Assembly: GCF_008364845.1 (NCBI RefSeq)
Contig: NZ_VTTP01000002.1
Span: 587,453 to 651,452 of the forward strand
Reading direction: 5' to 3'
From: Actinotalea subterranea
GTDB lineage: Bacteria > Actinomycetota > Actinomycetes > Actinomycetales > Cellulomonadaceae
Length of the DNA stretch: 64,000 nt
The notes under the pieces are model-generated. The model saw only the letters and a list, made by a program, of their open reading frames with translations. It did not search any database and was not told where the DNA came from. Position 1 is the stretch's first letter. Each line of letters opens with the position of its first letter. Below, piece by piece: positions 53,826 to 60,594 of this stretch. Both the position numbers and the translations under genes were made by a program.

Positions 53826-55009
53826 CGGCCGGCACCGCGGGCCGCACACGCGTCGCGATGGTCGGGCTCGGGGGCATCGCGCAGACCGTCCACCTCCCGC
53901 TCCTCGAGCGTCGCCGTGACGTGTTCGAGCTCACCGCGGTCGTCGACCTCTCGCAGGAGCGCACGGACGCGACCGCGAGGCGCCTCGGCGTCCCGGACGC
54001 GGGGCGGTTCCGGTCCGTCGCCGACCTGCTCGCGGCCCGCGCGTCGGGCGCCGTCGCCGTGGACGGTGTGGTGCTCGCCACGACCGGCAGCCACGTCCCG
54101 GAGGTCGCCGAGCTCCTGGCCGCGGGCGTCCCCGTCCTCGCGGAGAAGCCGCTCGGCCTGTCCGTCACGGAGATCGACGCGCTCGCCGACGGGCTCGTGG
54201 CGCAGCGGCGCGACCCCGCCGGACTCCTCATGGTCGGGTACATGAAGGAGCACGACCCCGCGACGGCGCGCGCCCGCGAGGCGCTCACGGGCACCACCCT
54301 GCGGGCGGTCGACGTCGAGGTCCTGCACCCCGCGGACGCCGCCCAGCTCCACTTCGCGCACCTGCCCGCGCAGCCGGCGGACATCGCCCCGGCGACGCTC
54401 GAGGCGCTGACCGGACGGACGGCGCGGGCGGTCGACGACGCGGTCGGCGCGGGCACCGCGCCGGACCTGCGCGCGCTGTACACGAACGTGCTCCTCGGCT
54501 CCGTGGTGCACGACATCGCCCTGCTGCGGCACCTCGTGGGCGGGATCGAGACCGTCGACCGGGTGCGACGGCACGGGCCCGGTGCACCCGGCTCCCTCCA
54601 GGTCACGGGGACCGTCGCGGGCGGGGTCGCGCTTCACCTGGGCTGGCACTTCATCGCCGACTACCCGGGCTACCGGGAGACGGTGACCTTCCACCACGAG
54701 ACGGGCACGGTCGAGCTCGTGTTCGCGGTGCCGTACCTGCTCAACGTCGCGACCGAGCTCACCGTCGTCTCGCGTGCGGTCGACGGCGACCCAGCCGGCG
54801 GCGAGGTGCGCGCGACGTTCACGTGCGCCCAGCAGGAGGCGTTCGAGCGCGAGCTCCTGGCCTTCCGCGAGCTCGTCGTGCACGGCACGCCCGCGCCGTC
54901 GGGACTCGCGGAGGGCCGCGCCGACGTCGTGACGGCCCAGCTGATGCTCCGTGAGGTCGCCCGCGGCGAGGGAGCGGTGCTCGGCGGGGAGGCCGCGAGC
55001 CGAGGCTAG
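53822..55009 (+). CDS. Gfo/Idh/MocA family oxidoreductase, probable inositol (glycoside) dehydrogenase
   Basis: A 395-residue NAD(P)-dependent dehydrogenase. The Rossmann fold begins VAMVGLGGIAQTVHLPLLER; VPVLAEKPLGLSVTEIDAL carries the conserved EKP Lys; a C-terminal alpha/beta domain follows with the catalytic-type His region SVVHDIALLRHLVGG. It stands where IolG (myo-inositol 2-dehydrogenase, first step) would be expected. Its sequence is more distant from classical IolG than the other iol products are from theirs, and it is longer than the usual 340 residues. Oxidation of a substituted inositol before or after mannose removal is conceivable. ATG 53822 overlaps the IolE-like stop. Last gene of the operon. 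Confidence 0.82.
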   Translation: MTAGTAGRTRVAMVGLGGIAQTVHLPLLERRRDVFELTAVVDLSQERTDATARRLGVPDAGRFRSVADLLAARASGAVAVDGVVLATTGSHVPEVAELLAAGVPVLAEKPLGLSVTEIDALADGLVAQRRDPAGLLMVGYMKEHDPATARAREALTGTTLRAVDVEVLHPADAAQLHFAHLPAQPADIAPATLEALTGRTARAVDDAVGAGTAPDLRALYTNVLLGSVVHDIALLRHLVGGIETVDRVRRHGPGAPGSLQVTGTVAGGVALHLGWHFIADYPGYRETVTFHHETGTVELVFAVPYLLNVATELTVVSRAVDGDPAGGEVRATFTCAQQEAFERELLAFRELVVHGTPAPSGLAEGRADVVTAQLMLREVARGEGAVLGGEAASRG

Positions 55010-55043
55010 GGCCCCGGGGCGCGCGCACGCCCACGAGAACAAG

Positions 55044-55074
55044 GAAGCCCCTGGTCCGCGGGACCAGGGGCTTC
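55044..55074. terminator. Hairpin behind the tRNA-Val fragment and the iol operon
   Basis: Perfect 14-base arms (55044-55057 with 55061-55074) and a 3-base loop. Read on the minus strand it lies six bases after the tRNA 3' end and is followed by a T-rich stretch, i.e. the original tRNA terminator. On the plus strand it can also end the iol operon. Confidence 0.85.
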
Positions 55075-55079
55075 TGCTG

Positions 55080-55124
55080 TGGGCGATACTGGGATCGAAC
55101 CAGTGACCTCTTCCGTGTCAGGGA
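55080..55124 (-). other. 3'-terminal fragment of tRNA-Val(GAC), island attachment site
   Basis: Reading the minus strand: anticodon loop CTGACAC (anticodon GAC), 3' anticodon-stem strand GGAAG, variable loop AGGTC, T-arm ACTGG-TTCGATC-CCAGT, acceptor strand ATCGCCC and discriminator A. No CCA is encoded. The 5' half is absent: upstream of about 55124 the sequence no longer matches a D-arm or 5' acceptor strand. Such fragments are left at one end of an element that integrated into a tRNA 3' end and restored the gene at the other end. The orientation puts the island to the right. Confidence 0.85.
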
Positions 55125-55225
55125 TGCCGAGGCCGTCCGAGCACGTGCGGCGCCGTTCGTTCGTGCAGGTCAGCGCGGATTTGCGGCGTTGCCGTACACC
55201 GCTGAACGGGCCCGTACGCCACGAC

Positions 55226-55247
55226 GTTGCTACACCGGTTGCTACAC
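55226..55247 (+). repeat. Direct repeat near attachment site
   Basis: GTTGCTACAC occurs at 55226-55235 and 55238-55247, 12 bases apart and about 100 bases from the tRNA fragment. Short tandem sites like this next to a tyrosine-recombinase att site can be integrase arm sites. The rest of 55125-55589 shows no gene I can support: it holds an open frame without protein character and probably the decayed ends of the IS3 element and integrase gene. Confidence 0.5.
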
Positions 55248-55589
55248 GGCGCCGCGGGTCGGGTGTCCTTTGCGGGGATCAGGCGGCCGTATGAATATGC
55301 AGCCGCCTCGCTTCCTACCGGGCCACCACCGGCACACTGCGACCATGCCCGTCCTGCGCCTGTTAGTCCTGTTCGTCGCTACGTTGAACGGCCGGCACGG
55401 ATCGGCGACCTGCGCGGCGTGCGGCTGTTTGTTGCTCGGGTGCTGGCTGGCCGGTCAGTCTCGGGTAGGTGCCCGTGTCGGGTCGCTCTGTTAGCGGCTG
55501 CCCACCGGCTTGTTCGGTGTGGCTCGGGTCTGCTGCAGGTTGGGTTGACATCGCTTTCGAGGGCCAGGGTCCTCGGGGAGGGTGTCGCC

Positions 55590-56630
55590 ATGCCGAAGAA
55601 GTACCCGCCTGAGTTCAAGAGAGACGTGGCCGCGGTAACCCGTCGGGGTGATCTGACAGTCCCGACGGTCGCGATCGACTTCGGGGTCACCCAGGAGTCG
55701 GTGCGCCGCTGGGTGCGTCAGGCCGAGGTCGATGACGGGGTCCGGGAGGGCAAGACCAGCACGGAGCAGTCCGAGCTGGTGCAGCTGCGCCGGGACAAGC
55801 GCCGGTTGGAGATGGAGAACGAGATCTGGCCGCTCCTGGAGATCTCGCCGACGGACGTCAGGCTGTGGCACGCGACCACGGACATGACCAAGCCGACGAT
55901 GCGAGCCCACGCGTACGCCTTGCTGCGGACCATCTTCTCGACGGCCGTCGCGGACGACCTCCTGCCGACCAACCCGTGCCGGGTGACCGGCGCCGGCACC
56001 ACCAAGCGTGCCCGGGCGATTAGGCCGGCGTCCCTCGGGGAGCTTGAGGCCCTGACGGCCGCGATGCCCGATCGGTTGCGCCTGCTCGTGCTGCTTGGTG
56101 CGTGGTGCGCGCTGCGGTTCGGGGAGCTGGCGGAGCTCCGCAGGGCCGATATCGACGTTCGGCGAGGCGTGGTGCGTGTCCGTCGGGGAGTGGTGTGGGT
56201 CAACTCCGAAGCGATCGTCGGCCCGCCGAAGTCGCGGGCGGGGGTCAGGGATGTCGCGACCCCCCCGCACCTCATGCCGTTGGTCAGGGACCATTCCAAA
56301 CGGTTCGTCGGCCCCACCGACTCTGCCCTGCTGTTCGCGGCCGGTGACGGTCGGCACCTGACCTCGAATAGCCTCTACTGGCACTTCCATCGAGCGCGGG
56401 CGACCGCTGGTCGACCGGACCTGCGCTTCCACGACTTGCGCTACACCGGTGCGGTGCTCGCGGCCTCGACGGGCGCGACGTTGGCCGAGCTCATGGCGAG
56501 GCTGGGCCATTCGAGCCCGGCAGCGGCGATGAAGCACCAGCACGCCGCCGCTGAGCGCGACAAGGCGATCGCCGAGGCGCTCTCGCGGCTCGCCGGACGT
56601 GAACGCCGCCAGAGCGACGGGATGGAGTGA
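55590..56630 (+). pseudogene. Chimeric remnant: IS3 transposase OrfA fused to tyrosine integrase
   Basis: One 346-residue frame joins two unrelated genes. Residues 1-79 are IS3-family OrfA (KKYPPEFKRDVAAVTRRGDL; TQESVRRWVRQAEVDDG; LRRDKRRLEMENEI). From about residue 80 it is the C-terminal two thirds of a phage-type tyrosine integrase (EISPTDVRLWHA; AHAYALLRTIFSTAVADDLL) with Arg176 in CALRFGEL and His281/Arg284 in HDLRYT, and His307 in LGHSS. The integrase lacks its N-terminal arm domain, and the position of the nucleophilic Tyr is His316 (MKHQHAA; family usually has RYQHA). Thus neither part is functional. It presumably arose by IS insertion and deletion within the island's integrase. Confidence 0.85.
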
Positions 56631-56643
56631 CGAATCGGCTGCG

Positions 56644-57237
56644 TCAGCCTGTGGGGCACGTACGGACAGCGGGCTCGTCGAACTCCGGCACCGGGCGTGC
56701 CTCAGCTTCGTCTGCCGTCGCCGCAACGCCGTTGCGCTCGATGTCGGCGACGAGCCAGTCCATCTCGAAGATCTCGCGCCGCTGGGCTTCGCTGATCTCC
56801 ACCGCGAGCTCGCATACCCGGACGTCGGAGATCCCCGCACGTTCGGACCGGGTGATCGCCAAGGAGTGGTGGGGGATCATCGCCCGCATGAAGGCGGTGT
56901 CGTCGACCGTGGCCTGGCTGCGGTCGAGGAAGGCCCCGCCTGCCAGCAGCAGGACGCTGACCGCGACGACCGCGACGTTCGCCTTCGCGTTCTTGTACAT
57001 GTTCAACATCCAGGCCAGCATCACGAGCCCCATGGCGCCCCCCATGGTGACGGCCATGAAGACGCGGCTCTGACTGAAGCGGATGTGGCTCCACTCCCAC
57101 GACCCTACGAACATCACCCAGTACATGACGACCATGGCCGTCAGGAGCATGGCCGCGAATCGCAGGTACATCTTCCCGGAGCCTTGCCCGTGATCGTGGT
57201 GCTGTTCGTGTTTCGTCGTGTTGTCGCCTTCTGACAT
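56644..57237 (-). CDS. DUF305 membrane protein
   Basis: A 197-residue membrane protein: a His-rich N-terminal cytoplasmic tail (KHEQHHDHGQG), three hydrophobic segments (residues about 25-115) and a C-terminal DUF305 domain with FMRAMIPHHSLAITRSERAG. DUF305 domains are ferritin-like helical bundles whose MIPHH motif is thought to bind metal, and they are common in copper-resistance islands. ATG 57237 has GAAGGAGCTGACACGC upstream; the longer open frame is a shadow of the neighbouring gene. It lies 92 bases behind the Cys-rich copper protein gene on the same strand, probably in one transcript. Confidence 0.88.
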   Translation of the reverse strand: MSEGDNTTKHEQHHDHGQGSGKMYLRFAAMLLTAMVVMYWVMFVGSWEWSHIRFSQSRVFMAVTMGGAMGLVMLAWMLNMYKNAKANVAVVAVSVLLLAGGAFLDRSQATVDDTAFMRAMIPHHSLAITRSERAGISDVRVCELAVEISEAQRREIFEMDWLVADIERNGVAATADEAEARPVPEFDEPAVRTCPTG

Positions 57238-57329
57238 GCGTGTCAGCTCCTTCGGTTCACCGTCGCGTCGCGTGACGGACGGTCGGAGGTCTCGTCGACA
57301 TCCGCGCCGGAATGGGTTCGTGGTGTTGA

Positions 57330-57731
57330 TCAGGAGATGGCGTTGAGCAGCTCGACGCAGGCCGCCTCGCAGTCGCGGCACGCCTCGGCGCAGATGCGGC
57401 AGTGCTCGTGCATTCCGGCGTGCTGCCGGCACTCGTCGCCGCAGGCGCGGCACGCGACGATGCAGGCCTCGAGGTGGGCGCGGGTGATGTTCGCGTCGTA
57501 CCCGGTGTGGCGGGACAGGATGCGCGCCGTGGTGGCGCAGCTGTCCGCGCAGTCGAGGTTGGCGCGGATGCACGTGCGCAGGTCCGCGACCATCTCCTCG
57601 CTGAGACACGCGTCAGCGCAAGCGGTGCACGCCTGTGAGCAAGCGACGAGGCTCTCGATCACCCGGGCAAGCTTCTCTCGATCCAGGCTGATGGTGGCGG
57701 GGTAGGTCTCAAGCATCTCCGTGGTCCTCAC
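57330..57731 (-). CDS. Four-helix-bundle copper-binding protein (Csp-like)
   Basis: A 133-residue cytosolic protein with 16 Cys spaced along predicted helices ([45 protein letters not shown]) and His residues HAGMHEHC. This matches the copper-storage-protein type of four-helix bundle, in which Cys thiolates line the core and hold many Cu(I). The start is GTG 57731, preceded by AAGGAGG; no signal peptide is present, so it would store copper in the cytoplasm. First gene of a minus-strand pair with the DUF305 gene, divergent from the Met-rich exported protein. Confidence 0.9.
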   Translation of the reverse strand: MRTTEMLETYPATISLDREKLARVIESLVACSQACTACADACLSEEMVADLRTCIRANLDCADSCATTARILSRHTGYDANITRAHLEACIVACRACGDECRQHAGMHEHCRICAEACRDCEAACVELLNAIS

Positions 57732-57814
57732 AATGGCCTCCTTGACTTCGACGTCGCGGCACAGAAGTACGTCGGTGCGCGTGGACTCTTCCGACGCTAA
57801 GGAGCGGGGCGCGC

Positions 57815-57833
57815 GTTCGCACCTGGGGCGAAC
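57815..57833. promoter_or_regulatory. Inverted repeat in divergent copper promoter region
   Basis: GTTCGC-N7-GCGAAC in the 306-base gap (57732-58037) between the divergent Csp-like and Met-rich protein genes. Regulatory role is only suggested by position. Confidence 0.4.
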
Positions 57834-57840
57834 CGGTTGT

Positions 57841-57858
57841 GATGAAGGTTCGATGAAG
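57841..57858. promoter_or_regulatory. Direct repeat resembling an OmpR-family response regulator site
   Basis: GATGAAG-N4-GATGAAG, 11-base period, as bound by dimers of OmpR/PhoB-type regulators. It lies in the divergent promoter region next to the two-component genes. A weaker copy (GATGAAG-N4-GATCGTC on the minus strand, 62941-62958) is found before the YHS gene. Confidence 0.5.
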
Positions 57859-58037
57859 ACTGCGGACGCGCCTTCGCGCAGCGCCGGCGTCGTGCGTGGC
57901 AGGTCGCGCCGAGTGCGACGGGCTTCACGAGATCTTGAGAGACGGACCCGTAGAGCCGTAACACGCACCCTGGAGGCTTGAGGCGTCCGGATCGGACGCA
58001 GCCCGGAGAGCCTGGGTGGATGAAGGAGACGGCTGAC

Positions 58038-58403
58038 ATGAGGATGACGATGAAGAAGACGGCGTTGACGGCGCTCACGCTGATCGCGGTAGGCCTCCCG
58101 TCCGGAGCCGCCTGGGCGGCGAGCGACGAGCCTGCTGAGGACCGGGGCAGCGCGACCATGATGGGGACCGACGCCGGCGGGACCGACTCGATGATGTCTG
58201 CGACCGCCGACGGGCCGATGTCGCCCACGCAGGACTGTGACGACCACGCCGGCTCGCAGGAGATGCGTGGCCGGGGCTCAAGCGGTGCCGAGGGCATGCG
58301 CCGCCATCACGAGCGGTTCATGGAAGGTCCGGATCGCATGGTCGGTGCTGGGCGCATGGGTCACGCAGCGATGTGGGATGGTGCCGGAGACCAGCGGTCC
58401 TGA
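58038..58403 (+). CDS. Met/His-rich exported protein, possible copper-binding
   Basis: A 121-residue secreted protein: basic start [20 protein letters not shown], a hydrophobic core and an AWAA-type cleavage site near residue 27. The mature part is low-complexity and rich in Met, His, Asp and Gly ([49 protein letters not shown]), as in Met-motif proteins that bind Cu(I) outside the membrane. No known domain. ATG 58038 follows GAAGGAGA; an upstream in-frame ATG was not used. Located directly before the two-component genes and divergent from the Csp-like gene, so probably a copper-responsive periplasmic or cell-wall protein. Confidence 0.75.
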   Translation: MRMTMKKTALTALTLIAVGLPSGAAWAASDEPAEDRGSATMMGTDAGGTDSMMSATADGPMSPTQDCDDHAGSQEMRGRGSSGAEGMRRHHERFMEGPDRMVGAGRMGHAAMWDGAGDQRS

Positions 58404-58423
58404 CGACACCGAGAGGCGCGACC

Positions 58424-59113
58424 ATGCCGGCGAAGGTTCTGGTGGTCGACGACGAGCCGGGGATCCGTCGTGTTCTCACCGGTTACCTCGAGGCTGCTGG
58501 ATTCGAGGTGACCGAGGCGAGCACCGGCGAGGAGGCGGTTTCGCTCGTGAGGCGAGCGCTGCCGGACGTCGTCCTCCTCGACGTCATGCTTCCGGACGTC
58601 GATGGGATCGAGGTGTTGAGGCGCCTGCGGACGTTCTCGCAGGTGTACGTGCTCCTGGTCACGGCGCGGGCGGAGGAGACGGATACGCTCGTCGGCCTCG
58701 CCGTCGGCGCGGACGACTACGTCACCAAGCCTTTCAGCCCTCGGGAGGTCGTCGCGAGGGTCCGAGCCGTGCTCCGCCGAGGGCGCGCCTCTTCCGCCGG
58801 CGCCACCCGGCTCCTCTTCGCGGGGCTGACCATCGACCCCGGGTCTCGAGAGGTGGACGCGGCGGACCATTCCGTGCGCCTCTCTGCACTCGAGTTCGAC
58901 CTCCTGGTCGCTCTCGCGGGTGCACCGGGCCGGGTGTTCTCCCGGCGTCAACTCCTCGAGCAGGTGTGGGGAGGGGACTTCTTCGGAGATGAGCGCGTCG
59001 TCGATGTCCACATCCGGAACCTGCGCAAGAGCCTGGGCGATGATGCGAGCCGGCCGAGGATCATCGGGACGGTGCGTGGCGTCGGATACAAGTTCCTGCT
59101 GGATCCGGCGTGA
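58424..59113 (+). CDS. OmpR-family response regulator
   Basis: A 229-residue regulator with a receiver domain (VLVVDDEPGIRRVLTGYLEA, phosphoacceptor Asp53 in VVLLDVMLPDVDG, Thr80, Lys102 in YVTKPFSP) and a C-terminal winged helix (LSALEFDLLVALAGAPGRVF; VDVHIRNLRKSL; RGVGYKF). ATG 58424 was chosen; upstream in-frame residues lack regulator character. The sensor kinase gene overlaps its stop (GTGA). It would bind direct repeats such as GATGAAG-N4-GATGAAG at 57841. Likely controls the copper genes of the island; this is inferred from location and from the Met-rich sensor. Confidence 0.93.
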   Translation: MPAKVLVVDDEPGIRRVLTGYLEAAGFEVTEASTGEEAVSLVRRALPDVVLLDVMLPDVDGIEVLRRLRTFSQVYVLLVTARAEETDTLVGLAVGADDYVTKPFSPREVVARVRAVLRRGRASSAGATRLLFAGLTIDPGSREVDAADHSVRLSALEFDLLVALAGAPGRVFSRRQLLEQVWGGDFFGDERVVDVHIRNLRKSLGDDASRPRIIGTVRGVGYKFLLDPA

Positions 59114-60234
59114 GGCGTCTGTCCACGCGGTTGCTGCTCTCCCACTTGTTGGTCGCGGTGGTGGGAGGCCTCGTGGCGTACGCACTCGTGCGTGTCATCG
59201 CGCCGCAGATGTACGACCACAGCGTCCAGATGATGATGAGCGCGGACATGGGCGGGGGTATGAGGCTGCGGGCAGCCGCGGTATCCGCTACCAACAACGC
59301 CCTGGTGATCGGCGTCCTCGCCGGGGTCGCCACCGCCGCGGTCGCTGGTGCGTGGTCGGCGCGCCGCATCCTGGTGCCACTGGTCCAGATCCGTGCGGCG
59401 ACGCGTCGCCTCGCCGAGGGCCACTACGACCGGCCGGTCGCCGTACCACCCGACGCCGAGCTCGCGGACCTCGTCACCGACGTGAACGCCCTCGCCCGAC
59501 GCCTGGCCGAGACGGAGGCGCGCAGGCAAGAGCTTCTCGGCGAGGTGGCGCATGAGATGCGGACCCCACTGACGGTGCTCGAGGGCTATGTCGAGGGCAT
59601 GATCGACGGCGTCTTCCCGGCGAGCGGGCAGACGCTGGGGGAGCTCGGTCCTGAGCTCGCGCGGCTGCGCCGGCTCTCGGAGGACCTGAGCGCGCTCTCG
59701 AAGGCCGAGGAGCGTGGCTTCGAGCTGCGGATGCGCCGCGTGGACCTCGGAGCTCTGGCGGTACGAGCCGTCGAACGGCTCCGGCCCCAGTTCGTCGATG
59801 CGGACGTCGCCCTCCGTGCGTCCGCTGGTGTCACACCCGCAGAGGTGATCGGGGATGCGGACCGCTTGACCCAGGTCCTGATGAACCTGTTGGGCAACGC
59901 GTTGGTTGCCACCCCACCCGGCGGATCCGTCGAGGTGACCGTGGAGTCCGCCGGTGAAGCAGTCCGGGTCGAGGTCCGAGACACAGGAGAGGGGATCGAC
60001 GCGCCCCACCTCGACCGCATCTTCGAGCGGTTCTACCGCGTGCGTGGCTCGCGCCCCGTAGAGGAGGGGCGCCACCATGGCAGCGGGATCGGCCTGACCA
60101 TCGCCCGGGCGATCGCGCGGGCTCACCGGGGTGACCTCACGGCATCGTCAGCAGGCGCGGGACAAGGGTCAACCTTCGTAGTCGAGCTGCCTGAAGCCCC
60201 ACCCGCCGGGCCGACCTCTGTGGATGCGGCTTGA
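59110..60234 (+). CDS. Sensor histidine kinase with Met-rich sensory loop
   Basis: A 374-residue membrane kinase: first membrane helix at about 8-30, a short extracytoplasmic loop (31-62), a second helix (63-82), HAMP (about 83-137), the dimerisation helix with His148 in EVAHEMRTPL, and an ATPase domain with LMNLLGNALVATPPGG, DTGEGIDAPHLDRIFERFYR and GSGIGLTIARAI. The loop is only about 30 residues long and holds MYDHSVQMMMSADMGGGM, six Met and one His, suitable for Cu(I) or Ag(I) binding. GTG 59110 overlaps the regulator stop. It presumably senses envelope copper and phosphorylates the response regulator at 58424. Confidence 0.93.
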   Translation: MRRLSTRLLLSHLLVAVVGGLVAYALVRVIAPQMYDHSVQMMMSADMGGGMRLRAAAVSATNNALVIGVLAGVATAAVAGAWSARRILVPLVQIRAATRRLAEGHYDRPVAVPPDAELADLVTDVNALARRLAETEARRQELLGEVAHEMRTPLTVLEGYVEGMIDGVFPASGQTLGELGPELARLRRLSEDLSALSKAEERGFELRMRRVDLGALAVRAVERLRPQFVDADVALRASAGVTPAEVIGDADRLTQVLMNLLGNALVATPPGGSVEVTVESAGEAVRVEVRDTGEGIDAPHLDRIFERFYRVRGSRPVEEGRHHGSGIGLTIARAIARAHRGDLTASSAGAGQGSTFVVELPEAPPAGPTSVDAA

Positions 60235-60347
60235 GGGGATCTTCATGGGACGTCGCACGTTGCTTCACGGCGCGGTGGAATGCTCTGTGACGCGGACGCT
60301 TGACGGACGCAGCGAGTCCGTGGGCGGAGCCGAGGAGGGCAGCACCG

Positions 60348-60551
60348 ATGAGTGAACCCGGCATCACCCCAGTCATCGATGCGGAGCGCCGTCACGGATC
60401 CCACCTGGTTCTTGCCTGCCTCGCCATGATCGTCGGCGTCGTGGCTCTGGTGGCGACCGGCACCGTTGCGATCGGCGCGCTGCTCATCGTGCTCGGCTGC
60501 CTGGCAGCGATGGCCTTCATGCTCCACTCGCTGTCCAGGCAGGAACGCTGA
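60348..60551 (+). CDS. Small two-helix membrane protein
   Basis: A 67-residue protein with a short hydrophilic N terminus and two adjacent hydrophobic segments (LVLACLAMIVGVVALVA and GTVAIGALLIVLGCLAAMAF), ending LHSLSRQER. ATG 60348 has GAGGAGGGC at good distance. No recognised family. Small DUF2933-like two-helix proteins often accompany copper-resistance genes, and this may be such a protein, but the match is not certain. It sits between the sensor kinase and the Lnt gene in the same orientation. The 113-base gap before it shows no clear signal. Confidence 0.65.
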   Translation: MSEPGITPVIDAERRHGSHLVLACLAMIVGVVALVATGTVAIGALLIVLGCLAAMAFMLHSLSRQER

Positions 60552-60594
60552 GCATGACGAGCGCGAGTCAGCCGGGTTGTCAGGGCCCGGCGGC

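Noticed and set aside
55079..55294. 71-residue ORF starting MGDTGIEPVTSSVSG
   Set aside because: It is the complement of the tRNA-Val fragment read as protein, a well-known annotation artefact; no ribosome site.
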